In this document: positions 17,720 through 26,683 of the stretch, in pieces
Layout: every line of letters begins with the position of its first letter
Position numbering within the stretch: the stretch's first letter is position 1
NCBI GenBank assembly: GCA_963812255.1
Contig: CAWEUM010000007.1
Coordinates: 1 to 64,000, forward strand
Origin: DATJGR01 sp963812255
GTDB lineage: Bacteria > Pseudomonadota > Gammaproteobacteria > Pseudomonadales > Azotimanducaceae
Direction: 5' to 3'
Length of the DNA stretch: 64,000 nucleotides
Position numbers and translations under genes: made by a program
The notes under the pieces: generated by a model
What the model was told of the DNA's origin: nothing
The model's database searches: none
Seen by the model: only the letters and a program-made list of their open reading frames with translations

Positions 17720-18384
17720 GCACTCTCAACTCGCGCAAGGAGCGCAGGCCACGCCGTTTCCGCGGCGGCACCATCCATAAAGTCGAGTGCCTGCTGCGCC
17801 ACATTGGAGCTGATGTCAGATGCGATCTCCGTGACCGCCGCGCCACCGGATAACGCCCGGACCTGTATGCTGCATGCAGATTCCAGGACGTGCAGCCGCA
17901 CGTAGGCATCTGCAATATTTTTACCCACAGTCAAGGTGCCATGGTTGCGCAGTAACATGTTTCCATGATCACCCAGGTCCGAGATAAGCGCCCCTTGCTC
18001 GGCACTGTCATCCCCGACACCGGCATAGTCGTGATATCCCAGATCACTGCAGACAAACAGCGACGTCTGCGACAAGGGACGCAGCCCTGCCGCCTGTGCG
18101 GATACGGCTACACCATCGATCGTGTGGACGTGCAGCACACAATTGACTTCCGGTCGTGCGCGATGAATCGCGCCATAGATCGGGAAACCGAGCTCGTCTA
18201 TGGGGCCAGAACCTTCGACAATGGTCCCGTCTAGATCGGTCTTGACCAGTGAGGATGCGGTGACCTGCCCGCACATTTTGCCGTAGGGTGTCACCAGCAG
18301 CCGATCGGCCTCTCCGGGCACTCGCGCGGTCAGCATCGTGAAGATCATGTCGTCCCAGGAGGTCACGCCTCTGTTCTTCTTCAT
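17698..18384 (-). CDS. Class II aldolase/adducin family protein, N-terminus probably shortened
   Basis: 228 residues. The fold signature is clear: SWDDMIFTMLTARVPG, VLHVHTIDGVAVSA (zinc-binding HxH), the late LLRNHGTLTVGKNIADAY with the third His, and a helical tail. Relatives start about 20-25 residues earlier with a helix before the WDD motif. Here that stretch is missing and a fragment (NEEEQRRDL) survives in another frame just upstream, so a small deletion is likely. Such proteins cleave or isomerise sugar phosphates; the substrate is not evident. Confidence 0.75.
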   Translation of the reverse strand: MKKNRGVTSWDDMIFTMLTARVPGEADRLLVTPYGKMCGQVTASSLVKTDLDGTIVEGSGPIDELGFPIYGAIHRARPEVNCVLHVHTIDGVAVSAQAAGLRPLSQTSLFVCSDLGYHDYAGVGDDSAEQGALISDLGDHGNMLLRNHGTLTVGKNIADAYVRLHVLESACSIQVRALSGGAAVTEIASDISSNVAQQALDFMDGAAAETAWPALLARVESACPDFAD

Positions 18385-18496
18385 TCAAAGCCATAATCAA
18401 TCCCTCCACCAAGTTGGCGAAGGCTAACGTAAATTCTCAGATCGGCGAAGGACTGCTATGGGCCAGAAGGAGAAATTCGACAGACCAGACTGTTGG

Positions 18497-18904
18497 CTAT
18501 GCTCTCGCCTGCCTGATCTGATCAATGTAAGAATCTGGAAGACCCAATCTGTTCGCGACCTTCAACAACGATTCCGCATAATCTTTGTTGGTCCCGGTGA
18601 CTTTGGCGCTGGGCAAGTTGTAGCAAGTCGCCTCGACTTGCGTGCCGTCCATGAGTTCGACAGTTACAGGTTCGGGCAGGTAGTCTGCGACGCTATCCTC
18701 TGCATACAATTCTGATGCCTCATTGGGAGCGATATCCATCATGGCTCCGTAGGCGCGGCCATTTGGAAGGCGTACCAATGTCGCCCGCTCACCGATGTGC
18801 AGTCCGTAGCCGTTTACGAAGCCGACACTTATGTCAGCAGGCTTAATCCCCTTCGTCGCAAGCAGTCTCTCGTCCATAAAGAGGCCATAGAAGAACACTC
18901 TCAT
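18497..18904 (-). CDS. Gamma-glutamylcyclotransferase (AIG2-like) family protein
   Basis: 135 residues starting MRVFFYGLFMDERLL, the family's YGxxM/L nucleotide-like loop, followed by VNGYGLHIGERATLVR and PNGRAYGAMMDI, which match the beta-barrel of the GGCT/AIG2 fold. A Glu in ELYAEDSVADYL is the candidate catalytic acid. Probably cytosolic; acts on gamma-glutamyl compounds by family. Confidence 0.75.
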   Translation of the reverse strand: MRVFFYGLFMDERLLATKGIKPADISVGFVNGYGLHIGERATLVRLPNGRAYGAMMDIAPNEASELYAEDSVADYLPEPVTVELMDGTQVEATCYNLPSAKVTGTNKDYAESLLKVANRLGLPDSYIDQIRQARA

Positions 18905-19019
18905 TACGTAAGCCCCATGAGCGGGTCGAAATTCCGGATTCTCATTCCAACCCTCTTGCGAGAGGCCCCTTCGGGTCGAAAGCGGTCGTTAGCGCAGCAG
19001 CGTGGAAGCGTCAGCTATC

Positions 19020-19176
19020 GGCCGTGGCCGTGTGAAAACTATTTCGCGATTTCGATTCGACCGAAGACCGCGCACGAGAGTTGAATTGTTGGGAGATTGG
19101 GTTGGTTGGATCCGCTTCGAGGGGACTCTCGCGCGTGTTTTGTTTTGGGCTTGAGCGTTTTCACACAGCCTCGGCC
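19020..19176 (+). mobile_element. MITE copy 1 (157 bp, ~20-bp terminal inverted repeats)
   Basis: The right end GTTTTCACACAGCCTCGGCC is the reverse complement of the left end GGCCGTGGCCGTGTGAAAAC, except for three bases. The interior has no plausible gene. The whole element matches 27,434-27,589 in inverted orientation with only scattered differences. Non-autonomous, terminal-repeat-bounded and repeated, so it fits a MITE; the transposase that moves it is not in the window. Confidence 0.8.
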
Positions 19177-19377
19177 AAAAGCAGTCTCTTGGGATACGAC
19201 ACATCCAAACGATTCCTCTTGACGGCCCAAGTCGGGAGGGACATTAGCGCAGCAAGCGTTGGCGTTTAGAACACTCAACATTGTTCACATTTTAGCGGAC
19301 TTTTTTGAGACTGCACATCCCTCAGGTCGCCGCCTACTGTGAGCATCAATCCTCGCAAGCAACCCAAGGGGGTGTGC

Positions 19378-20493
19378 ATGACAGCGGAGTTCAACTTCGA
19401 CACCAACGAAGTATTGACAGAATGGTTAACCACGGTGCTGACGGAAAACGGCTATCTCGATGATGGTGAGATCACTCATGCTGACCAACAGAGGGCCGCT
19501 CTTGGACAAGGTTCGGCTGCGACCTTTTATCACCTTAGTCTTCGATACTCCGCTAGCAGTCGCGGCGACAAACCCGAATCCATGCTTCTCAAGGTCGCGA
19601 AGCCTGGCGAAACTGAGAGCTTCGAGCCAACCCTTGAGATTTACGCGGCATACCAGTTGATCCCGCAAGCCAAGCGCTACGATCTCATCCAGAAGGAGCC
19701 TGCGTTTTACGAAACGGTTCGGAAGAATAGATATCCTCTTCCGTTGATCGAGTGCTACGGAAGCGCCATTGATCAGGGCGGGCATCAGAACTGTCTCTTG
19801 CTACAGGATATGTCAGCGAATTGGTGCGAACCGTTGTTCCCCCTTCCACCTTCAGAGAAGGCCTGCACAAACACCGTTGAGGCGCTCGCCCAGATCCACG
19901 CCCACTGGTGGGACAGCGATCATTTCGATGGAGACGAACTCCCTCGCGTATCCGACGCAGTGATTGATGAGGCAATTTCCATCTACCGATCGACGTTCGA
20001 CGAGTTCGCCAGAAATATGGGTGATCGCCTATCGCTCTCAAGGCGAGACATCTACTTGCGAGCCCTCGATGCTCTCCCTCGGCTTCTGAAGTACCGGTTC
20101 CACCAGTCCGACGTGACCCTTGTACATGGGGATGCGCACCACTGGAACGTGTTCGTTCACAACGAGACCGAAGAAACAGTTCTCTACGACTGGCAAACGT
20201 GGCATGTCGACTGCGGTGCTCACGACCTCGGTTATCTGATAAGCCTTGGCTGGTTTTCAGAACGCAGACATCGTCTCGAGCAACACATGTTACGCGTGTA
20301 TCAGAGGCACCTCGCGCTCCAGAACGTCACCTTTGAATTCGCCCGCCTGGAAGCCAACTACCGCCTTTCAATCGTGCGGCATCTTTTCACTCCCATTTTG
20401 CTCTCGCGTCTGCTGCATCCCGCAGTTTGGTGGCCGCAGATTGACCGAATCTTCTCGTCGTTCGAGGACTGGCAGTGCGCCGATCTAGTTTGA
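19378..20493 (+). CDS. APH/ecdysteroid-kinase-like phosphotransferase
   Basis: 371 residues from ATG 19378, with AAGGGGG six bases upstream; GTG 19339 is an in-frame alternative. The kinase core shows LLLKVAKPG (ATP-binding Lys), CLLLQDMSA (hinge), the catalytic LVHGDAHHWNVFVH (HxDxxxxN-like) and YDWQTWH (metal-binding Asp). This clade phosphorylates small alcohols and antibiotics or CoA-linked substrates; no target can be named. Stand-alone gene between two repeat copies. Confidence 0.85.
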   Translation: MTAEFNFDTNEVLTEWLTTVLTENGYLDDGEITHADQQRAALGQGSAATFYHLSLRYSASSRGDKPESMLLKVAKPGETESFEPTLEIYAAYQLIPQAKRYDLIQKEPAFYETVRKNRYPLPLIECYGSAIDQGGHQNCLLLQDMSANWCEPLFPLPPSEKACTNTVEALAQIHAHWWDSDHFDGDELPRVSDAVIDEAISIYRSTFDEFARNMGDRLSLSRRDIYLRALDALPRLLKYRFHQSDVTLVHGDAHHWNVFVHNETEETVLYDWQTWHVDCGAHDLGYLISLGWFSERRHRLEQHMLRVYQRHLALQNVTFEFARLEANYRLSIVRHLFTPILLSRLLHPAVWWPQIDRIFSSFEDWQCADLV

Positions 20494-20495
20494 CT

Positions 20496-20580
20496 CACGG
20501 TCGCGTGTACTACGAGGCGGTGAAACTGGATGCGCATCCCGACGCAGTGCGATACATAGACGACTTCTTGCGCAGGCGAC
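20496..20580 (+). pseudogene. C-terminal fragment of an NWDAIGA-family gene
   Basis: The frame YYEAVKLDAHPDAVRYIDDF resembles the end of the intact family member just downstream (WYSHAKRALNPELVEYIDDL). Only the last 25 or so codons remain, directly in front of leader copy B, suggesting recombination between tandem family members. Confidence 0.5.
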
Positions 20581-20672
20581 CTGACGATTCCCTGATGGCG
20601 CGTTCCGCTCTACCCTCTCTTCATCCACACAGGAGGGGATGCGATGAATTGGGATGCGATTGGGGCGGTGGG
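20581..20672 (+). repeat. Leader repeat copy B, in front of the intact gene
   Basis: CTGATGGCGCG, TCCACACAGGAGGGGATGCG and the first codons MNWDAIGAV match copies A (12,949) and C (27,609). The conserved AGGAGGGG lies 6-7 bases before ATG 20644 and is an excellent ribosome binding site. Confidence 0.75.
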
Positions 20673-21150
20673 AGAAATGATCGGTGCGCTGGCTGTGGTC
20701 GTCACGTTGGCGTACCTGGCCATTCAGGTGCGACATGCCCAGGGCGAGGCTGCGCGGGGCGTGAGCTTGAACAGGACCGACGCGGCACGCGAATTCAATC
20801 TGTCGGTGGCCTTGGATGAACGCTTCGCAAAGATCAATGCGAAGGCGAACGAAAACTTGGGCAGCCAGGCGAATCCAACCGTGAACGCGCTCATGGAACG
20901 AGCGGGACTCACGTTTGAGGAAGCAACATCCTTCGCGGGGGTTCAGCTCGCACGGTGGCAGATGCAGACACAGATCTTCAACAACGTTGAGGAGCTTTCG
21001 AAAGGCCAGCGAATCGAATTCGATAATCTCGTTCGCCGAAGCTATGACGGTAGCCTTCCTGCTTCGCAGCTATGGTACTCACACGCCAAACGGGCACTCA
21101 ATCCAGAGCTGGTCGAATACATCGATGATCTGATGGTTCAATCGCGCTGA
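20644..21150 (+). CDS. Small single-span membrane protein of the NWDAIGA family
   Basis: 168 residues starting MNWDAIGAVGEMIGALAV and continuing VVTLAYLAIQVRH, one membrane helix at residues 6-28 with a short outside N-terminus, then a charged helical domain and a C-terminal NPELVEYIDDLM motif. I know this architecture as a common but uncharacterised paralogous family in gammaproteobacterial genomes. Three starts of this family occur in the window and only this one is intact. Function unknown. Confidence 0.8.
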   Translation: MNWDAIGAVGEMIGALAVVVTLAYLAIQVRHAQGEAARGVSLNRTDAAREFNLSVALDERFAKINAKANENLGSQANPTVNALMERAGLTFEEATSFAGVQLARWQMQTQIFNNVEELSKGQRIEFDNLVRRSYDGSLPASQLWYSHAKRALNPELVEYIDDLMVQSR

Positions 21151-21219
21151 TCGTCTGGGCGCTGTCGCAATAGCGGCAAGGATTGCGAATCATTCGAGAC
21201 GTCGTGGAAGGTGTTGTCG

Positions 21220-21588
21220 ATGAAAAAAATGGACCCTCTGGAAGCACAGCTAATGCGGTTTGCTGCGATGGTCGATGAGGATCTCGAGGCGCTCGGCAGA
21301 GCGCTTTGCGATGACCTGCACTACGCTCACTCGAATGGTAGCGTGCAGACTAAGACCGATTTACTGGATAGCGTTCGAACGAGGAGAATCAGATGGATCG
21401 ATGTGGGTAGATTCGAGTCGAGATCTCGAATTGTTGGAGAAGTCGCAACCATCACCGGTCGCATAGAAGTAACGTTCATGTTCAACGACGACGAGGTTCG
21501 GCTCAACAACAGATTTCTGGAGGTAGCTCGTCTGGAACACGGGCAGTGGAGATTGATGGCCTGGCAAACGGCAAGAATCGCGGAGTAG
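21220..21588 (+). CDS. NTF2-like/DUF4440 protein
   Basis: 122 residues from ATG 21220, preceded by GGAAGG; GTG 21211 is in frame. It reads DLEALGRALCDDLHYAHSNG, a typical DUF4440 start, then VGEVATITGRIEVTFMF and the closing strand HGQWRLMAWQTAR. The cone-like fold serves as enzyme or binding domain. No partner gene suggests its substrate. Confidence 0.8.
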   Translation: MKKMDPLEAQLMRFAAMVDEDLEALGRALCDDLHYAHSNGSVQTKTDLLDSVRTRRIRWIDVGRFESRSRIVGEVATITGRIEVTFMFNDDEVRLNNRFLEVARLEHGQWRLMAWQTARIAE

Positions 21589-21794
21589 TGGCGCAATCCA
21601 CCAGCGCTGTAGCTTTAGTGGGATTGACCTTTTCCCCCACCATGCTCGAAGGGGCGCTGTCGTTGACCAGCGCGTTCTATGAGTCGCTGCGCGACTGACC
21701 GGCTGATGCGGCTGGGGGACCCTCTGGTGTGATTGGAGCGTATTCGCAGGATCACCGGAGCCGTTGGCGCTGGTGTCAACTGCGACCGGTCTGA

Positions 21795-22335
21795 CTACCT
21801 CGGCATCGCCCGATGGAGAATCTCGTCGCAGAGCTCGGCCACCGACCGGCCGGAGTCGAGACGAATGATCGGACAATCGAGCCGAGGCATCCAGCGCTCG
21901 TGGCGATGAAGGCTGCGCACCGGCGCCGCGGCGCGATCATAGCTGCGCGCCCAGTCCATGAACGCGAGATGCTGCTCACGCATGTCCCCACCCGCGAGTA
22001 TCCGGTCGCCGTAGCGTTGCCGCTCGCGCCGGGCGATGCGTTCCATGCGAATTGCCGGGTCGAGTTGCAGAAAGACGGCAAGCATGAATTGCTCGCGGGT
22101 CGCCCCAACTACAGATGGATCCGGAGAGCACCCAATTCGACACGTCTTCGACGTCGCGCCGAATCATCGCCACACGTTCCTCGGGAACGCGCTTTCGCGC
22201 GTACGGCGGATCGCTCTGCAGCCAGTAGTAGCAATCCGCATCGAGGTGCCTCCCGCCGATTCGCTCGGCCAGGCACCGGCCCAGCGTCGTCGTGCCCGAT
22301 CCGGATGCTCCGAAAATATGGACGCGATAGGCCAT
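21795..22335 (-). pseudogene. P-loop kinase-like (adenylate-kinase-type) protein, frameshifted
   Basis: From ATG 22335 the product starts MAYRVHIFGASGSGTTTLG with a P-loop (GASGSGTT) and RHLDADCYYWLQSDPPYARK. The frame breaks at about 22,090-22,130; the second half continues FMLAVFLQLDPAIRMERIAR (lid-like Arg region) and ends CDEILHRAMPR. Intact homologues are about 180 residues and phosphorylate small molecules or nucleotides. Confidence 0.65.
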
Positions 22336-22409
22336 CGCTCTTGGCGACACCGACATCCACCGATTCGAGCACGCCGGTACCCACGACGCTATCGGCATCC
22401 TTCGCTACC

Positions 22410-22442
22410 GAGGATAGGGAGCATGACCCATCTGTTGGTGAA
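22410..22442 (+). repeat. Short repeat family R2, copy 1
   Basis: GAGGATAGGGAGCATGACCC followed by ATCTGTTGGTGAA. A near-identical copy lies at 32,772-32,803. It does not lie in a preserved coding frame. Confidence 0.6.
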
Positions 22443-22462
22443 CCTGGCTGAGCATCACGCGA

Positions 22463-22738
22463 CTACCCAGCGAAGCGGAAGTTGCTATTGAATGCGTCTG
22501 AGATGTGGAATCGCGCGAACGGTTGGCGGGTGTCGTGGCCGCACGCGCGCACGCGCGGTGGTTGATCCGGAAGTCGCCGATCTTCGAAACGAGTCCGCTT
22601 GTCCCGGCAGTCGCGGAGTTTCAGTACACCGTTGCCATATTGCTGCGCGCTCAATTCCGGCGGCGCCCGTTGTCGTGCGACGTGTTCCAAGATTCTCTGA
22701 ATGATGTCCGGACGGGTGACATCCGCGATGACCCGCAA
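22463..22738 (-). pseudogene. IS91-family transposase C-terminal fragment
   Basis: The minus frame begins MRVIADVTRPDIIQRILEHV followed by APPELS, the recognisable C-terminal tail of IS91-type Y2 transposases (MRIIxFIT...IxxILxHL...PP). What follows is not transposase-like, and the catalytic HUH and tyrosine domains are missing. Confidence 0.5.
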
Positions 22739-22750
22739 CCTACCGCCGCG

Positions 22751-23530
22751 TCAGAACAGTCCCGGATACTGCCCGCCATCGAGCAGCATGTTCTGCCCCG
22801 TGACGAACCCGCAGGGCGCACTGCACAGGAAGGCAGCGTATGCACCGAACTCCGCCGCCCGACCGAAACGCCGCGCGGGGATGTCTTTCTTCGCTGCCTC
22901 CTGAAACGCATCGACGGTCATGCCACGCGCCTTGGCAAAACGCTCGTGGTTCGCCATCAGCCGGTCGGTGTCGAATTGTCCCGGCAGCAGGTTGTTGATC
23001 GTCACGTTGTGGCGCGCCACCTCTCGGGCAACGCCACCCACGTAACCCGTGAGCCCTGCACGCGCGCCGTTCGATAGGCTGAGCAGTGCGACCGGCGCCT
23101 TCACCATGTGGCTCGTCACGTTGACGATGCGTCCGAACTGCCGCTCCGTCATCCCAGGTAACGCCGCGTTGATCAATTCGATCGCCGCCAGCATGTTGGA
23201 CTCGAGCGCGGCACGCCACGCCTCGCGCGTAAGTGCACGAAAGTCACCGACCGGCGGCCCGCCTGAGTTGTTGACGAGGATGTCGGTCTCACCGCACAAC
23301 GGGAGCAGACGCGCGCGATCGCCGGGATTCGGCAGGTCGACCGAGACATGGTCGACCGCGTTACCGCTCTGCGCCGCGATCTCCGCCGCCGCGGCCTCGA
23401 GCTTGGCGTTGTCGCGCGCTACGATGGTCACGCGCACGCCCTCCGCGGATAGCGCCGCGGCGATGGCTTTGCCGAGCCCCGAGCTGCCGCCACACACGAT
23501 GGCCTTACGGCCTGCTATGCCCAGATCCAT
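22751..23530 (-). CDS. SDR family protein lacking the catalytic Tyr and Lys
   Basis: 259 residues. Cofactor motif VCGGSSGLGKAIA and LVNNSGGPP are normal for SDRs. After the catalytic Ser (VNVTSHMVK) the positions of Tyr and Lys are Ser and Arg (LLSLSNGARAGLTG). This NGAR variant is found in a clade often annotated as 3-oxoacyl-ACP reductase-like. It is the last gene of the operon with the dioxygenase (gap 25 bases) and flavin monooxygenase, so it probably acts on a ring-cleavage intermediate, perhaps not as a classical dehydrogenase. Confidence 0.85.
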   Translation of the reverse strand: MDLGIAGRKAIVCGGSSGLGKAIAAALSAEGVRVTIVARDNAKLEAAAAEIAAQSGNAVDHVSVDLPNPGDRARLLPLCGETDILVNNSGGPPVGDFRALTREAWRAALESNMLAAIELINAALPGMTERQFGRIVNVTSHMVKAPVALLSLSNGARAGLTGYVGGVAREVARHNVTINNLLPGQFDTDRLMANHERFAKARGMTVDAFQEAAKKDIPARRFGRAAEFGAYAAFLCSAPCGFVTGQNMLLDGGQYPGLF

Positions 23531-23555
23531 ATCGACCTCGCTTATTTCGGTTCGG

Positions 23556-24434
23556 TCAGTCGAGCTGACCCTTGTGTCCCCAGAGACTCGTCGCGTGGTA
23601 CGTCACCGGCCGCCACGTCGCATCGTCGATCTCGACGCCGCCGTAGCCATACTCAATGTCGAAGCCGGATGGCGTACGCATGTAGAAGCTGGTCATCCGG
23701 TCGTTGGTGTGCTTGCCGAGCGACGATGAGATTGCCACGCCCGCGTCGCGGGCGCGATCGAGACCGTAGCCGACGTCGTCGAGCGAGGCGACCTGCAGCA
23801 TGATGTGGTTGAGTCGCTTCGGGCTCGGCACCGGCGCCAGCGCCAAGGTGTGATGCCGCGGATTGCAGTGCAGGAACGTCAACGTGAGCTGCCGACCCGG
23901 CGGGCCGAGCACGATGTGGTCGGAGAGACGCAAGCCGAGGCCGTCGACGTAAAACGCCTCGGCCGGCTGCAAGTCGGCGACCGCGAGCACCATGTGACCG
24001 AGCCCCTGTTCGCCGGTGACGAATCCCGACACACCGCGCGGCGAAGCGAACGCGTCTTTGGTGCTTCGATCGCCGAGGTAGAGCTCGATGCGCAGCCCGA
24101 ACGGATCTCGGCAGCTGACCAGCTGCGTCACGCCACGCGCGGCCGCTTCGGCCTCGGTCGCGTCGTCGATCGCGACGCCCTGCCCTTCGAGGCGCCCGCG
24201 CAGCGCCGCGAGCTCGTCGGTGGAGCCGACCTCGAAGCCGGCGCAGCGGACGTCGTCTTCGCCCGTCTCGACGATGCGAATGCGCCAGCGGGCGTCGTCG
24301 TAGCGCAGCTGCAGCGCATCGCCCGCGTCGTCGGCACCGACGCCGAGCACGTTCTGCGCGTACGTCCGCCACTCGCCAAGACTGGACACACCTAGTTCCA
24401 AGTATCCAAGCGCCTTCACGGATTCGTTGGCCAT
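23556..24434 (-). CDS. Extradiol ring-cleavage dioxygenase, VOC fold (BphC/HsaC-like)
   Basis: 292 residues from ATG 24434, two tandem VOC modules in each half. Iron ligands are His147 (GLGHMVLAV), His210 (RLNHIMLQV) and Glu261 (FDIEYGYGG). Catalytic-site His194/195 (NPRHHTLAL) and Tyr251 (SFYMRTP) are present, and the C-terminus has the TYHATSLWGHK hallmark of 2,3-dihydroxybiphenyl 1,2-dioxygenases. It would cleave a catechol next to the hydroxyls using Fe(II) and oxygen. It lies between the monooxygenase, which could make the catechol, and an SDR. Confidence 0.9.
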   Translation of the reverse strand: MANESVKALGYLELGVSSLGEWRTYAQNVLGVGADDAGDALQLRYDDARWRIRIVETGEDDVRCAGFEVGSTDELAALRGRLEGQGVAIDDATEAEAAARGVTQLVSCRDPFGLRIELYLGDRSTKDAFASPRGVSGFVTGEQGLGHMVLAVADLQPAEAFYVDGLGLRLSDHIVLGPPGRQLTLTFLHCNPRHHTLALAPVPSPKRLNHIMLQVASLDDVGYGLDRARDAGVAISSSLGKHTNDRMTSFYMRTPSGFDIEYGYGGVEIDDATWRPVTYHATSLWGHKGQLD

Positions 24435-24460
24435 CGTCGGTCGCTCCTGTCTCGAATCGA

Positions 24461-25636
24461 TCAATACATCGTGCCCGGCGGAACGCTGCCGCCGAAGCTG
24501 TGCAGACCCCACGCAAGATACGCGGAGTCTGGCACGTTGCAGATGTGGGTAATGCCGGTCTGCAAGTCGCGCCACCACCGTTCGAGGTCACTCGATTCCT
24601 GAACGCCCGCCGACCCCGCCAGTCGCGCGAGCGGTGCGATCGACTCGAAGACGCGATCCGTCGCGCGGACCTGGTTGCGGCGGAAGGCCAGCGCCTGATC
24701 GTGCGTGATCCGGTTGCCAGCGGAGGCGTGGTCATGGAGCTCGGACACCATGCACCTGAAGTGGCACTTGCTCGCGGCGAGGTCGGCTTCGGCCACGGCG
24801 AGGGCGCCGAGGTACGTGGGATCCGTCTTCGCGACACTGCCGGACACCGATACGCGACCGGCCATGTACTCGCGCTGCCGTCGAAGGGTCCCCTCGGCGA
24901 TGCCTAGCGTGCCCGCCGCAATCGCTGACGAGAACACGATGCCGAAACGCATCGCATAGAGCGGATTGCCCGGCCGTCGCTCCTCGGCGTACACGCCTTC
25001 GGTAACCTTCTTCGCTTCGCTCACGCGGTAGCCGGGCACGAACACGTCCCGCATGCGGACGTTCTTGCTGCCCGTGCCTTTCAAACCCATTACGTTCCAG
25101 CTGTCGCCGACGATCTCGTAGTCGCCCCGGGGCAGCACGAAATGACGCACGTCCGGTGGTCCGGGCGGCAGCTGTCCAGCGGCATCCGTCACGATGCCGC
25201 CGAGGATTACCCAACGACAGAAATCCGTGCCGGTCGAATACGGCCATTCGCCGGACAGCAGAAAGCCACCGTCGACCGGCTTCGCGCGGCCGAACGGTGC
25301 GTACGGCGAAGCGGTCCAAGTGTCGGGATCGTCGCCGAAGATCTCCTGCTGAAGCTTCGGATCCATGAACGAGATCTCCCACGGATGCACTCCGACGACG
25401 CCCGCAATCCACCCCGCCGACGGCTGTTCGGCGCCGACCGCCATCACCCAGTCGAGGAACTCGTTGGGGTGTGCCTCGTAGCCGCCGAGGTCCTTCGCTT
25501 GCAGCAGCCGCGTGCCGCCCGAGTCTTTCAGAACCTTGACCGTCCGGTCCGTGAGGTTCCCGCGCCGATCGCCTTCGAGCGCGTCTTCGCGCAGCGCTTC
25601 GGCGGACGCGTGAATGTGGCAAATCGATGAATGCAT
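24461..25636 (-). CDS. Flavin-dependent monooxygenase of the acyl-CoA dehydrogenase fold (HsaA-like)
   Basis: 391 residues. The N-terminal helical domain has LLQAKDLGGYEAHPNEFLDW and SAGWIAGVVGVHPWEISF; the beta domain has GGFLLSGEWPYSTGTDFCRW and VMGLKGTGSKNVRMRDVFVP, both typical of group D two-component aromatic hydroxylases (HsaA, HpaB-like). It would ortho-hydroxylate a phenol with reduced flavin supplied by a reductase; no reductase gene is adjacent. It heads the operon and diverges from a LysR gene. Confidence 0.85.
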   Translation of the reverse strand: MHSSICHIHASAEALREDALEGDRRGNLTDRTVKVLKDSGGTRLLQAKDLGGYEAHPNEFLDWVMAVGAEQPSAGWIAGVVGVHPWEISFMDPKLQQEIFGDDPDTWTASPYAPFGRAKPVDGGFLLSGEWPYSTGTDFCRWVILGGIVTDAAGQLPPGPPDVRHFVLPRGDYEIVGDSWNVMGLKGTGSKNVRMRDVFVPGYRVSEAKKVTEGVYAEERRPGNPLYAMRFGIVFSSAIAAGTLGIAEGTLRRQREYMAGRVSVSGSVAKTDPTYLGALAVAEADLAASKCHFRCMVSELHDHASAGNRITHDQALAFRRNQVRATDRVFESIAPLARLAGSAGVQESSDLERWWRDLQTGITHICNVPDSAYLAWGLHSFGGSVPPGTMY

Positions 25637-25743
25637 GTGTCCCCTCCAAGTGTCATCGAGCGAGCATGCTACGATGTGTCCTCAATTCGGCAAAACCGGA
25701 TTTTGGTATTCTTAGAATCGATTTTTACGATGGATAGTTCGCC
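25637..25743. promoter_or_regulatory. Divergent promoter region with candidate LysR site
   Basis: The 107 bases between the monooxygenase and LysR genes are AT-rich compared with the surroundings. ATTCGGCAAAACCGGAT at 25,685-25,701 is a near-palindrome with a T-N11-A-like layout, the form of LysR-type operators, placed where it could control both genes. The match is by eye only. Confidence 0.4.
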
Positions 25744-26661
25744 GTGGCGCGACGTCGAGCCAAGGTTCATCTGCGCAGCGTCAATCTCAATCTGCTGCCC
25801 ATTCTCGAAGCGCTGCTGTCGACTCGCAGCGTCACGGCTGCCGGCGAGAAGCTGCATATGAGCCAGTCCGCAGTCAGCGACGGTCTGGCGCGATTGCGCG
25901 TGCAGTTTCGCGATGATCTGCTCGTGCGGAAGAACCGCGAGATGGTGCTGACGCCACTCGCGCGCGACCTCATCGCGCCGCTCCAGAACGTGCTCGCCGG
26001 CGCCGAGGCGCTAGTCGGCCACCGCTCGTTCGTGCCCGCTGAGCTCGAACGCGAATTCGTCGTGGCGACCGCGGACCCGGTAGTCATGGCACTCGCAGCG
26101 GGCGTTTACCGCGAGATCCACACGCAGGCACCCCGCGTGAGCGTCCGATTCGTCGGACTCATGGACCGCGATTACGAACGCTTGCGCGCGATGGAGCTGG
26201 ATCTGGTGATCGTGCCGCGTGGCTATCTCAAGCGCGAGCACCTGATCGAGCAGCCGATCTACCAGGAGCCGTTCGTGTGCATCGCGCGCCGCGATCATCC
26301 GGCCATCCGCAAACGGCTGGGCCGAAAGCTCTATTCGAGACTGCCGCACGTTTCGTATCGGGCCGACCGGCAGTCCACCGTATCGATGGAGGAACGCTTG
26401 CTCGGCCTCGAGCAGCAGGACGTGATCAAGGTGCCGAGCTTTTCGCTGCTGCCGCTCATCGTCGAGCAGACCGATGCGATCGCGCTCGTGCAAAAACGTG
26501 TAGCCGAGCGCTTTGCCGCAACGGCGAACATCGCGCTCTACCAACCGCCGGTGCCGATTCCGCCGCTCGAGGTCTGCCTGTATTGGTCGCACGCCCACGA
26601 ACGGGACGCCGCGCACGAGTGGTTCAGAAACCAACTGCGGGGCGTCGCCTGGAGTCTGTGA
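25744..26661 (+). CDS. LysR-family transcriptional regulator
   Basis: 305 residues opened by GTG 25744. The N-terminal winged HTH reads LNLLPILEALLSTRSVTAAG then LHMSQSAVSDGLARLR and FRDDLLVRKNREMVLT, and a periplasmic-binding-like effector domain follows (EREFVVATADPVVM, LDLVIVPRG). It resembles the NodD/PcpR branch, which senses aromatic compounds. Divergent placement suggests it controls the ring-cleavage operon. Confidence 0.9.
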   Translation: MARRRAKVHLRSVNLNLLPILEALLSTRSVTAAGEKLHMSQSAVSDGLARLRVQFRDDLLVRKNREMVLTPLARDLIAPLQNVLAGAEALVGHRSFVPAELEREFVVATADPVVMALAAGVYREIHTQAPRVSVRFVGLMDRDYERLRAMELDLVIVPRGYLKREHLIEQPIYQEPFVCIARRDHPAIRKRLGRKLYSRLPHVSYRADRQSTVSMEERLLGLEQQDVIKVPSFSLLPLIVEQTDAIALVQKRVAERFAATANIALYQPPVPIPPLEVCLYWSHAHERDAAHEWFRNQLRGVAWSL

Positions 26662-26683
26662 CGACTCGACCAGCGAAAGCTAG

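Noticed and set aside
21589..21794. Possible gene between the NTF2-like gene and the kinase remnant
   Set aside because: A short frame (VGLTFSPTMLEGALSLTSAF) looked protein-like but is only about 30 codons with no start or family match.
23653..24837. A 394-codon minus-strand frame over the dioxygenase gene
   Set aside because: Extreme Arg/Ala repeats typical of a GC-rich off frame; the dioxygenase in another frame has all iron ligands.
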